This document shows positions 1-5,552 of a stretch of 5,552 bases of DNA, in pieces. The position numbers and the translations under genes are program-made. The DNA lies in the NCBI GenBank assembly GCA_003158885.1, contig PMLN01000388.1, positions 1-5,552 on the forward strand, written 5' to 3'. The notes beneath the pieces were generated by a model. It saw only the letters and a list, made by a program, of their open reading frames with translations. It was not told the origin of the DNA and searched no databases. The DNA is from Anaerolineae bacterium. Lineage in GTDB: Bacteria > Chloroflexota > Anaerolineae > Anaerolineales > Villigracilaceae. How positions within the stretch are numbered: position 1 is the stretch's first letter; each line of letters starts with the position of its first letter.

Positions 1-331
1 GCAAATCAGATGGATCGGTGTGGACGCGGTGTCCGCTGACCACCCCATGAACACCATCATGCGCATCTGGCATCCCAAGACCTTTGCAGAAGCCAATGCG
101 AAACTGATTAAAGATTTCGGCAAAGATTGGGATGAGATGTACCCGTTGGAAAGCTTTTATCAGGATATGCACCTTAATCTCTTTCCCAAGAAGATCGTGC
201 ACGCCGAGAATTTGGCAGGCGACCTGGCAACTGCCAAAAGCGGCCGCTATTATATCGGTTGCTACCCCCAGAAAGCCATGGAAACGGAATCAATGTGGGC
301 TCGTTTCGTGGCCTTCAAAGTAGGCGGTTAA
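1..331 (+). CDS. Cyclase-family protein (kynurenine formamidase-like metal hydrolase), C-terminal part only
   Basis: The reading frame is open from base 2 to the TAA at 329-331 and gives 109 residues; the N-terminal part lies beyond the left edge. Seen: a WIGVDAVSADHP stretch (visible residues 4-15), an AENLAGDL segment (68-75) whose Glu fits the conserved Glu of this family, and a closing GRYYIGCYP strand (81-89) followed by an Arg-containing end strand (WARFVAF). These match the C-terminal half of the putative cyclase family (PF04199), which includes arylformamidase/kynurenine formamidase and isatin hydrolase. Those enzymes use a divalent metal to hydrolyse amide, formamide or lactam bonds. 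The diagnostic N-terminal HxGTHxDxPxH metal motif would be off-window, so catalytic competence cannot be checked. An internal GTG at 20 and ATGs at 47 and 59 are not real starts, because family-conserved sequence runs through and upstream of them. The substrate is unknown. The next gene begins 49 bases downstream on the same strand, so co-transcription is possible. Confidence 0.85.
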   Translation, partial: QIRWIGVDAVSADHPMNTIMRIWHPKTFAEANAKLIKDFGKDWDEMYPLESFYQDMHLNLFPKKIVHAENLAGDLATAKSGRYYIGCYPQKAMETESMWARFVAFKVGG

Positions 332-380
332 TGCTTCAGACTTACGGGCTTCCGCGAGAACTTGCCGGTCATTCGTAACC

Positions 381-1247
381 ATGATTCTTGTCACCGGTGC
401 GGCTGGCAAAACTGGCCGGTCGATAATTGAGGCGCTTACGAAAGGCAAAGAAACTGTCCGGGCATTGGTACGCCGGCCTGATCAGGTTTCCCCTCTCGAA
501 GCCCTCGGCGTTGATGAGGTTCTCGTCGGAGATCTGCGTGACAAGGTCTGCATGGGCCGGGCTGCTCAAGGCATTCGGGCAGTCTACCACATGGCTCCCA
601 ATATCAGCCCTGATGAGGAGTTGATCGGTGGGATCATCATTGAAGAAGCCCAGTCCGCGCATGTCGAGCACTTTGTCTTCCATTCAGTGCTCCACCCGCA
701 GATCGAGGCCATGCCCCATCACTGGCAGAAAATGCGCGTCGAAGAACGGCTCTTCGAATCGGGTTTGCCCTTTACCATCTTGCAGCCGACAGTCTACATG
801 CAGAATGTCTTGGCGTATTGGAATCAAATCCTCGTGAATGGCATATACCCGATGGCTTACTCGCCGGAGACTCGCCTGAGTTTGGTTGACTTGGAAGATG
901 TTGCCGAGGCAGCTAGAATCGTTCTCACTGAAACTGGACACATGGGTGCGACCATCGAGTTGGTTGGCACGCCGGCGATGTCCCAAGTGGAAATCGCTAA
1001 AACGTTGACCGACCAACTTGGGCGTCCGGTGGAGGCGGAAGGCGTATCACTTGATACATGGGAACGAGGCGCCAGGGACTCCGGCTTGGGCGACTATCAA
1101 GTAATGACCTTGATTAAAATGTTCCGTTATTATGAGACTTATGGGTTTATAGGTAATACGAACGCTTTGAATTGCCTGCTTCAACGGAAACCCACATCCT
1201 TTGCGGAGTTTGTCAAACGAATAAAAAATGATCTCAGAAATGGATAA
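381..1247 (+). CDS. NmrA-type atypical short-chain dehydrogenase (NAD(P)-binding)
   Basis: This 288-residue protein has a single Rossmann domain and the usual length for NmrA-like or NAD(P)H:quinone-reductase-like atypical SDRs. The sequence opens directly with strand MILVTGA and the dinucleotide motif GAAGKTG (residues 6-12). RALVRRP (27-33) follows at the position that contacts the adenosine or its phosphate, and two Arg there suggest NADP(H). VGDLRD (49-54) is the family's conserved Asp-containing strand. FHSVLHP (100-106) and LQPTVYMQN (134-142) are also typical. At the place of the SDR YxxxK catalytic pair the sequence is HHWQK (113-117), so His replaces Tyr. That is common in NmrA-type proteins, which may be redox sensors as well as reductases. 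The ATG at 381 is the natural start because the first Rossmann strand begins at once; no clear Shine-Dalgarno sequence precedes it. The 3' end overlaps the DinB gene, implying translational coupling. Cytosolic; the substrate or sensing role is not determinable. Confidence 0.88.
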   Translation: MILVTGAAGKTGRSIIEALTKGKETVRALVRRPDQVSPLEALGVDEVLVGDLRDKVCMGRAAQGIRAVYHMAPNISPDEELIGGIIIEEAQSAHVEHFVFHSVLHPQIEAMPHHWQKMRVEERLFESGLPFTILQPTVYMQNVLAYWNQILVNGIYPMAYSPETRLSLVDLEDVAEAARIVLTETGHMGATIELVGTPAMSQVEIAKTLTDQLGRPVEAEGVSLDTWERGARDSGLGDYQVMTLIKMFRYYETYGFIGNTNALNCLLQRKPTSFAEFVKRIKNDLRNG

Positions 1248-1737
1248 TTATATAAATCGTCTCGACGATCTGCATAATCAGGTCTCCAGCCTGATCGCTG
1301 AATTGCCCGCAGAGGCCCTAAATTGGCGGCCCATCGAAGATAAAGACGACCACATCACCAACTCGCTGGCGGTTTTGACTGCCCATCTTGCGGGCGCGGA
1401 ACATTTCTGGATTGCAGAGGTGATTGGCGGTCAGCCTGCGACACGTGACCGGGATGCTGAATTCGCTATGGTCGCGGCCGCTCCAGCCGAACTTCTTCAA
1501 ATATTGGAAAAGATTTCGCAGGAGACAAAACAGGTACTTACCACCCTGGGCGAATCTGATTTGAATGGCACACGTCAGGTAAAAGGCCGCACTGTTTCGG
1601 TGCGCTGGAGCATTTTGCATGTGATTGATCACACCTCTCTTCACTTGGGACACATGCAAATCACCTATCAATTATGGACAGGCGGCAGGAATGTCCACTC
1701 GCCCCTATGGTATGAACGTTTACCCATCCATCGGTAG
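1228..1737 (+). CDS. DinB-family putative metal-binding four-helix protein
   Basis: This 169-residue protein is of normal length for the DinB/YfiT fold: a four-helix bundle with a metal held by three His. Seen: an N-terminal helix (YINRLDDLHNQVSSLI), the family-typical ALNWRP turn (30-35), AHLAGAEHFWIAEVIGG (52-68) supplying a likely first ligand H53, and ILHVIDHTSLHLGHMQ (129-144) supplying likely ligands H135 and H139. The helix ends in the usual ITYQLW. DinB-fold proteins include thiol-dependent S-transferases and isomerases (mycothiol- or bacillithiol-linked) and many members of unknown function; nothing here decides which. The frame overlaps the preceding dehydrogenase gene by 20 bases if it starts at ATG 1228, or by 8 bases if it starts at ATG 1240 (residue 5). 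Neither start has a convincing Shine-Dalgarno sequence, so translation is probably coupled to the upstream gene. The start is uncertain by four codons, while the family assignment is firm. Cytosolic, with no signal peptide or membrane segment. Confidence 0.85.
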   Translation: MISEMDNYINRLDDLHNQVSSLIAELPAEALNWRPIEDKDDHITNSLAVLTAHLAGAEHFWIAEVIGGQPATRDRDAEFAMVAAAPAELLQILEKISQETKQVLTTLGESDLNGTRQVKGRTVSVRWSILHVIDHTSLHLGHMQITYQLWTGGRNVHSPLWYERLPIHR

Positions 1738-1851
1738 ATATTCGAACGCTGCATCAATGACTCAGCAATTCTCATTATGAAAATGACACTGCGAAGAACG
1801 AACTGGATAACCTTACATGACCATGACCAATTGTTTAGGAGTTGAAATTCG
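1738..1851 (+). other. Intergenic gap before the molybdenum hydroxylase genes
   Basis: This 114-base stretch is the longest non-coding gap in the window and the natural place for a promoter of the three hydroxylase genes. I could not find a convincing -35/-10 pair, operator palindrome or rho-independent terminator. The only small inverted repeat is TCATT/AATGA (1772-1786, 5-base loop), which is AT-rich and has no following T run. The short tandem CATGAC CATGAC at 1816-1827 is noted without an assigned role. A strong ribosome binding site sits at its right end. Confidence 0.4.
1837..1841 (+). promoter_or_regulatory. Ribosome binding site of the FAD subunit gene
   Basis: AGGAG lies 10 bases upstream of the ATG at 1852. 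It supports that start and suggests independent translation initiation for the first gene of the hydroxylase operon, in contrast to the weakly marked starts of the two genes upstream. Confidence 0.75.
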
Positions 1852-2733
1852 ATGAAGCCAGCCCCATTTGAATATTACGCCCCTACCACTGTGGAAGAAG
1901 CCTTATCCCATCTGGCAGAGCATGGCGATGACGCCAAAGTTTTAGCCGGCGGGCAAAGCCTGATTCCAATGATGAATTTCCGTCTGGTCCAACCTTCCGT
2001 TCTGGTTGACTTGAACAACATCCCTGAACTTTCTTATATCCGTCCCGTTGAGAATGGCGGTTTGCGTTTGGGAGCCATGACCCGCCATCATCAGGTGGAA
2101 ATTGATGCCCTGGTCGCGGAGCGGGCGCCTCTGCTTCATGAAACCATGCCCAAGATTGCGTATTCTCAGATCCGCAGCCGCGGCACTTTCGGCGGCAGCG
2201 TCTCTCATGCGGACCCTTCGGCTGAACTCGCATCTGTGAGCGTTGCTCTGGGAGGAAGTTTCCGGTTGCAAAGTCAAAACGGCGAACGTTGGGTTCCCGC
2301 CAATGAATTTTTTGTCGGGCTATTTACAACGGTACTGGAACCGGGGGAATTATTGGTAGAGGCAGCCTTGCCTTCCATGCCGGTACGGTCTGGCTGGTCG
2401 TTGATGGAAGTTGCGCGCCGGCCTCACGACTTCGCTTTGGTCGGCGTTGCGGCTGTCGTTTCCCTGGACGAGAATAATCTATGCCAGCAGGCTCAGATGG
2501 TATTTTTAAGCGCGGGGGATGTTCCCATGGTGGCTCATAAAGCCATTGAATCACTCACGGGACAAGCGCCGTCGCCGAAAGTAATACAAGCGGCTGCTGA
2601 AATTGCCGCTTCTGAAGATATTGATCCGGGCAGCGATATTCATGCCACCGCGGAATTCCGCCGCCATCTGGCGAATGTTTTGGCTCGGCGCGCGCTGGAA
2701 CAGGCTTTCAAGCGTGCTGGGGATAATCAATAA
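1852..2733 (+). CDS. Molybdenum hydroxylase FAD-binding (medium) subunit, CoxM/xanthine dehydrogenase type
   Basis: This 293-residue protein is close to the usual length (about 285-295) of the medium subunit of xanthine dehydrogenase/CO dehydrogenase-family enzymes. It binds FAD and passes electrons from the [2Fe-2S] subunit to the terminal acceptor. Seen: an N-terminal FEYYAPTTVEEAL opening, the FAD pyrophosphate-binding loop AGGQS (32-36) followed by LIPMMNFRLVQPSVLVDLNN, and the second FAD loop GTFGGSVSHADPSAE (111-125). Both loops are intact and of the CoxM flavour. The remaining half (about 180-290) is the CO dehydrogenase flavoprotein C-terminal domain, including RRPHDFALVGVAA (189-201) and the LSAGDVP turn (219-225). 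The start is the ATG at 1852, set by AGGAG 10 bases upstream and by family-conserved sequence from residue 5 on. It is followed after 22 bases by the small subunit gene and then the large subunit gene, the classical M-S-L order. Cytosolic; the electron acceptor is not visible. Confidence 0.94.
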   Translation: MKPAPFEYYAPTTVEEALSHLAEHGDDAKVLAGGQSLIPMMNFRLVQPSVLVDLNNIPELSYIRPVENGGLRLGAMTRHHQVEIDALVAERAPLLHETMPKIAYSQIRSRGTFGGSVSHADPSAELASVSVALGGSFRLQSQNGERWVPANEFFVGLFTTVLEPGELLVEAALPSMPVRSGWSLMEVARRPHDFALVGVAAVVSLDENNLCQQAQMVFLSAGDVPMVAHKAIESLTGQAPSPKVIQAAAEIAASEDIDPGSDIHATAEFRRHLANVLARRALEQAFKRAGDNQ

Positions 2734-2745
2734 AATGGCAACCAT

Positions 2746-2749
2746 GGAG
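2746..2749 (+). promoter_or_regulatory. Ribosome binding site favouring the ATG at 2756
   Basis: GGAG lies 6 bases upstream of the ATG at 2756. In-frame ATGs also exist at 2735 and 2744, and a weaker G-rich run (GGGGAT, from about 2719) could serve 2735. The spacing and the family's usual N-terminus favour 2756. Confidence 0.55.
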
Positions 2750-2755
2750 ACGACC

Positions 2756-3232
2756 ATGCAAAATCTATTTGATCTTGCTGTAACGGTCAACGGCACCCGC
2801 TATGAGCATGCTGTTGAGCCGCGCACCCTGCTGAGCGACTTTCTGCGCCATGACCTCGGTCTGACCGGCACGCATGTGGGTTGCGAGCATGGCGTTTGCG
2901 GAGCTTGTACGGTTTTATTGGATGGGAGCCCGGTTCGCTCCTGTCTGATGTTTGCTGTCCAAACGCATGGGCACGAAGTTACTACAATCGAAGGATTGGG
3001 AACAATTGATCACCTGAGCCCGATTCAGGAAGCCTTCCAGGAGGCTCACGGTGTGCAATGCGGATTTTGTACGCCGGGTATCTTGACCACGGTCAAGTCA
3101 TTCCTGGAGCAGAATGCCAACCCGAGCGAGGCTGAAATCCGTGAAGCAATTTCTGGAAATCTCTGCCGCTGCACGGGTTACCAGCATATTGTTGACGCTG
3201 TCCAATTGGCCGCTGAAAAGATGAGAGCGTGA
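2756..3232 (+). CDS. Molybdenum hydroxylase [2Fe-2S] (small) subunit, CoxS/xanthine dehydrogenase type
   Basis: From the preferred start this is a 158-residue protein, the normal size for the small iron-sulfur subunit. It carries electrons from the Mo centre to FAD. The N-terminal plant-ferredoxin-like domain holds cluster ligands C43, C48, C51 and C63 in GCEHGVCGAC plus a later RSC (spacing C-x4-C-x2-C-x11-C). The C-terminal helical domain holds C102 and C105 in VQCGFCTPG and C137 and C139 in GNLCRCTGY. All eight cysteines are present, so both [2Fe-2S] clusters should form. Q101, just before C102, matches the residue that contacts the pterin cofactor in this family. The start is ambiguous: ATG 2735 would add seven residues (MATMETT) and ATG 2744 four. 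The ATG at 2756 has GGAG 6 bases upstream and puts the first beta-strand (LAVTVNGT) at the expected place. It lies between the FAD and molybdopterin subunit genes of the same operon. Cytosolic, with no signal peptide. Confidence 0.95.
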   Translation: MQNLFDLAVTVNGTRYEHAVEPRTLLSDFLRHDLGLTGTHVGCEHGVCGACTVLLDGSPVRSCLMFAVQTHGHEVTTIEGLGTIDHLSPIQEAFQEAHGVQCGFCTPGILTTVKSFLEQNANPSEAEIREAISGNLCRCTGYQHIVDAVQLAAEKMRA

Positions 3233-3297
3233 ACGAGTGGCTAACTCTTTGAGTAACGGCTTATCTAAGTACCGTGTAGTAACACAGGAGTAGATCT
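3233..3297 (+). other. Spacer between small and large subunit genes with a small imperfect hairpin
   Basis: This 65-base spacer is longer than the 22-base one between the first two subunit genes. It contains an imperfect inverted repeat at 3256-3275: ACGG-CTT, loop ATCT, AAG, a two-base bulge TA, then CCGT. No T run follows, so it is not a standard terminator. AGTAAC also occurs twice (3252-3257 and 3278-3283), flanking the hairpin. The structure might tune expression of the large subunit or may be chance. Confidence 0.25.
3286..3290 (+). promoter_or_regulatory. Ribosome binding site deciding the GTG start of the large subunit
   Basis: AGGAG lies 7 bases upstream of the GTG at 3298. No in-frame ATG stands near the expected N-terminus, and the family-typical FIGKRIVRNEDP opening begins four codons after this GTG, so the site decides the start. 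Confidence 0.8.
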
Positions 3298-5552
3298 GTG
3301 CCTAATAAGTTCATTGGAAAACGCATTGTACGCAACGAAGATCCACAACTGCTGACTGGCCAGGCTCAATTTGTGGACGATGTTGAAATTCCGGGTATGC
3401 TCTACGCGGCTTTTCTGCGCAGTGATTACGCCCATGCCCGCCTGATGAGCATTGATGTATCTGCGGCCCGCCAACGACCGGGAGTGGTGGCTGTCTTCAC
3501 GGCGGAAGATATGGGCGATGATTGGCAGCCGGGTCCTCCTTTGGTTTCCCCGCCTCCAACTGCAAAAGATGTTATTTTCAATTCGCGCCGCCAGGTTCCC
3601 CTTGTCAAAGACAAAGTTCGACATGCGGGCGAAGCGATTGCAGTGGTCATCGCGGAGAGCCGCTACATTGCCGAGGATGCTGTCGAGGATATTTTGGTTG
3701 AACTTGAACCCTTGGAGGCCGTGGTTGATTTGGAAAAAGGTCTGGGGGTAGGCAGCCCCTTGGTCCACGATGACCTGGGATCGAATCTGGCTGCCCACCT
3801 TCTCCAAAAGAAGGGAGACTATGAAGAAGCCAAAGGTCGGGCTGATTTGGTCATCAAGCGGAGAATAGTCATTGACCGCGGCGCGGCTGCTGCCATGGAG
3901 AATCGTGGGATTGTTGCCAACTGGGATGCGAAGAGTCAGTATCTAACAATATGGGATACAACCCAGGCTCCGATCCCGATTCGCAATGGGACCGCGGCTA
4001 GATTGGGGCTATCCGAACATCAGGTGAGAGTGATCGCCCCCTTCATTGGCGGCGGGTTTGGTCCCAAAATGATGATGTTCTATGCCGAAGAGTTGGTGAT
4101 CCCTTGGGCGTCGAAGAAACTGGTCCGCCCCATCAAGTGGATTGAAGATCGTCGGGAAAATTTTTATGCCACCACGCAGGAACGCGGGCAGATCCACGAT
4201 GTCGAAATAGCCCTGAGCAGGGATGGGCATATTTTGGGCTTGAAGGATGTGTTTCTACATGATAGCGGCGCTTATGACCCTTATGGCTTGACCATCCCTC
4301 TCAACACCCAGTGTCACGCCATGGGAGGGTACGATATTAAGAATTTCACAACAGAAGTTAGTGTGGTTTTTACCAATAAAACCCTCACCACTCCAGTTCG
4401 GGGAGCCGGGCGGCCTCAAGGCATCTTCATCATAGAGCGCCTTTTGGATATTGCTTCCAAAGAATTGGGAATTGATCGGATGGAAATTCGCAAGCGCAAT
4501 TTTATTTCTCCAGATGCTTTTCCCTATGAGCATAAGATCATTGATCAGGCTTTTGCGCCTCTCGTCTTGGACACCGGAAATTACCTGCCAGTGATGGAGA
4601 AGGCGCTGGAAATGATCGGCTATGAAGAATTTGTCAAAAACGAACAGCCTCGGCTTCGCAGAGAAGGGAAATACGTGGGCATCGGCGTTGTGCCTTTTAT
4701 CGAGTCGACAGGCGTTGGTCCCTATGAAGGCGCGCGCGTGACGGTCGAGGCCAGCGGCAAGATCAGTGTAGTAACGGGTATTGGCACCCAGGGGCAGGGT
4801 CACTTTACCAGCTTTGCCCAAATAGTTTCTGAACAAGTAGGGGTGCCAGTGAAGGATGTACGCATTGTGACGGGCGATACCGCTGAATTTCATTGGGGAA
4901 CTGGTACCTTTGCCAGTCGCGGGGCAGTGGTTGCGGGCAACGCCATTCATTCAGCTGCCTCCATTGTGCGCAAAAAGATATTGGAATTGGCCAGCAAGGT
5001 TTTGGAAACGCCCGTAAATGAATTGGAACTTGATGATGGCATGGTTCGGGTGGCTGATATTCCCAACAAATCCATTAGCCTGGGTGAATTGGCGCTGCTG
5101 GCAAATCCCCTGCGGGGGGCAGTCCAACCGGGCACAGAACCTGGTTTGGAAGCCACGTCTTACTTTGGTCCTCAATATGGGGCTACGGCTTTTGGAACTC
5201 ATGCCATGATCCTTGAGATTGATCCTGAAACGATGATGATAAAGATCAAGCGCTACGTCACAGTTGAAGATTGTGGTACGGTTCTTAATCCACTGATTCT
5301 GGAGGGACAGATCCACGGAGGTGTGTCCCTGGGGCTTGGCAATGCCTATTACGAACAACTCCACTTCGATGAAAACGGTCAATTGCTCAATGCCTCGTTT
5401 ATGGATTACCTGCTGGTCTCCGCAACTGAGATGCCGCGAATTGAAGTGGGTCATTTTGAAACACGCTCCTCATTGAACGAATTGGGCACCAAGGGTGTGG
5501 GTGAAGCCGGAGCAATCCCGGTGCCTGCTCTTTTCGCTCAGGCGGTTGAGGT
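3298..5552 (+). CDS. Molybdenum hydroxylase molybdopterin-binding (large) subunit, form II CoxL-like, 3' end off-window
   Basis: Translation from GTG 3298 is open for 751 codons to the right edge. The family is usually about 760-800 residues, so little is missing. This is the catalytic subunit, where the Mo-pterin centre hydroxylates or oxidises the substrate with water as oxygen donor. Seen in order: FIGKRIVRNEDPQLLTGQAQFVDD (5-28); the a/b hammerhead domain (about 21-145) with HAGEAIAVVIAE (109-120); TTQAPIPIR (221-229) and GGGFGPKM (251-258), Mo-cofactor loops; TPVRGAGRPQG (365-375), the active-site loop; GIGTQGQGH (494-502), pterin contacts; and GTKGVGEAGAIP (730-741) with the presumed catalytic Glu at 736. 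The loop reads RGAGR, not the cysteine-bearing AYRCSFR of true (form I) CO dehydrogenase, so this is a form II or CODH-like enzyme of unknown substrate. PV stands where form II usually has AY, and AAMENRG (198-204) where MEPRG is usual. No internal stop or frameshift. It follows the FAD and [2Fe-2S] subunit genes and should assemble with their products in the cytoplasm. Confidence 0.94.
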   Translation, partial: MPNKFIGKRIVRNEDPQLLTGQAQFVDDVEIPGMLYAAFLRSDYAHARLMSIDVSAARQRPGVVAVFTAEDMGDDWQPGPPLVSPPPTAKDVIFNSRRQVPLVKDKVRHAGEAIAVVIAESRYIAEDAVEDILVELEPLEAVVDLEKGLGVGSPLVHDDLGSNLAAHLLQKKGDYEEAKGRADLVIKRRIVIDRGAAAAMENRGIVANWDAKSQYLTIWDTTQAPIPIRNGTAARLGLSEHQVRVIAPFIGGGFGPKMMMFYAEELVIPWASKKLVRPIKWIEDRRENFYATTQERGQIHDVEIALSRDGHILGLKDVFLHDSGAYDPYGLTIPLNTQCHAMGGYDIKNFTTEVSVVFTNKTLTTPVRGAGRPQGIFIIERLLDIASKELGIDRMEIRKRNFISPDAFPYEHKIIDQAFAPLVLDTGNYLPVMEKALEMIGYEEFVKNEQPRLRREGKYVGIGVVPFIESTGVGPYEGARVTVEASGKISVVTGIGTQGQGHFTSFAQIVSEQVGVPVKDVRIVTGDTAEFHWGTGTFASRGAVVAGNAIHSAASIVRKKILELASKVLETPVNELELDDGMVRVADIPNKSISLGELALLANPLRGAVQPGTEPGLEATSYFGPQYGATAFGTHAMILEIDPETMMIKIKRYVTVEDCGTVLNPLILEGQIHGGVSLGLGNAYYEQLHFDENGQLLNASFMDYLLVSATEMPRIEVGHFETRSSLNELGTKGVGEAGAIPVPALFAQAVE

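Noticed and set aside
369..1016. Two open frames on the minus strand (369-683 and 684-1016) facing the NmrA-type gene
   Set aside because: They lie wholly opposite a well-conserved gene, and their translations resemble no family. They are antisense shadows.
1772..1786. TCATT/AATGA inverted repeat as a terminator after the DinB gene
   Set aside because: The stem is five AT-rich pairs with no following T run, too weak for a rho-independent terminator.
1777..1845. A 22-codon ATG frame in the gap before the FAD subunit gene, as a possible leader peptide
   Set aside because: It has no ribosome binding site of its own, no run of regulatory codons and no attenuator-like hairpins. A frame this short is expected by chance.
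2603..2755. Upstream extension of the [2Fe-2S] subunit to 2603
   Set aside because: It would overlap the conserved end of the FAD subunit gene by 131 bases and add residues unlike the family's N-terminus. The better-placed ATG at 2756 has its own ribosome binding site.
4255..5454. Long minus-strand open frames (4255-4950 and 4951-5454) opposite the large subunit gene
   Set aside because: The + strand frame reads through with every molybdopterin motif in order. The antisense translations show no recognisable domain and arise from codon bias.
3298..5552. Identification as an aerobic CO dehydrogenase (coxMSL)
   Set aside because: Gene order and folds match, but the large subunit lacks the form I active-site cysteine loop (AYRCSFR), so cox gene symbols were withheld.

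Overview
The window is ordinary bacterial chromosomal sequence. It is densely coded, with every supported gene on the + strand, intergenic gaps of 49 to 114 bases and one pair of overlapping genes. By eye the base composition looks roughly balanced between GC and AT. No RNA gene, insertion sequence, CRISPR array, attachment site or origin was seen. The mix of a CoxM/CoxS/CoxL-type molybdenum hydroxylase, a cyclase-family hydrolase, an NmrA-type dehydrogenase and a DinB protein fits an environmental bacterium with broad catabolic ability. The style resembles Chloroflexota (Anaerolineae or relatives), but that is an impression from protein flavour and has not been tested.

Layout: (1) Bases 1-331 hold the last 109 codons of a cyclase-family (kynurenine formamidase-like) metal-dependent hydrolase, cut by the left edge. 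(2) Bases 381-1247 encode an NmrA-type atypical short-chain dehydrogenase. Its end overlaps (3) bases 1228-1737, a DinB-fold putative metal-binding protein. (4) After a 114-base gap comes a molybdenum hydroxylase operon in the classical medium-small-large order: FAD subunit (1852-2733), [2Fe-2S] subunit (2756-3232) and molybdopterin subunit. The last starts at a GTG at 3298 and is still open at the right edge after 751 codons, probably only a few dozen residues short of complete.

The three right-hand genes should form one enzyme. The large subunit oxidises or hydroxylates the substrate at a Mo-cytosine or Mo-pterin centre. Electrons pass through the two [2Fe-2S] clusters of the small subunit to FAD on the medium subunit, then to an external acceptor. 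The active-site loop reads RGAGR (the form II or CODH-like type) and lacks the cysteine of true CO dehydrogenase, so the substrate is probably an organic molecule and not CO. The left-hand genes are consistent with a catabolic neighbourhood, for example amide or lactam hydrolysis by the cyclase-family protein next to ring or aldehyde oxidation by the Mo enzyme. Shared function is an inference from proximity.

No exciting new system is evident. The points worth a second look are the enzyme's unknown substrate, its active-site substitutions and the cyclase/Mo-hydroxylase pairing.
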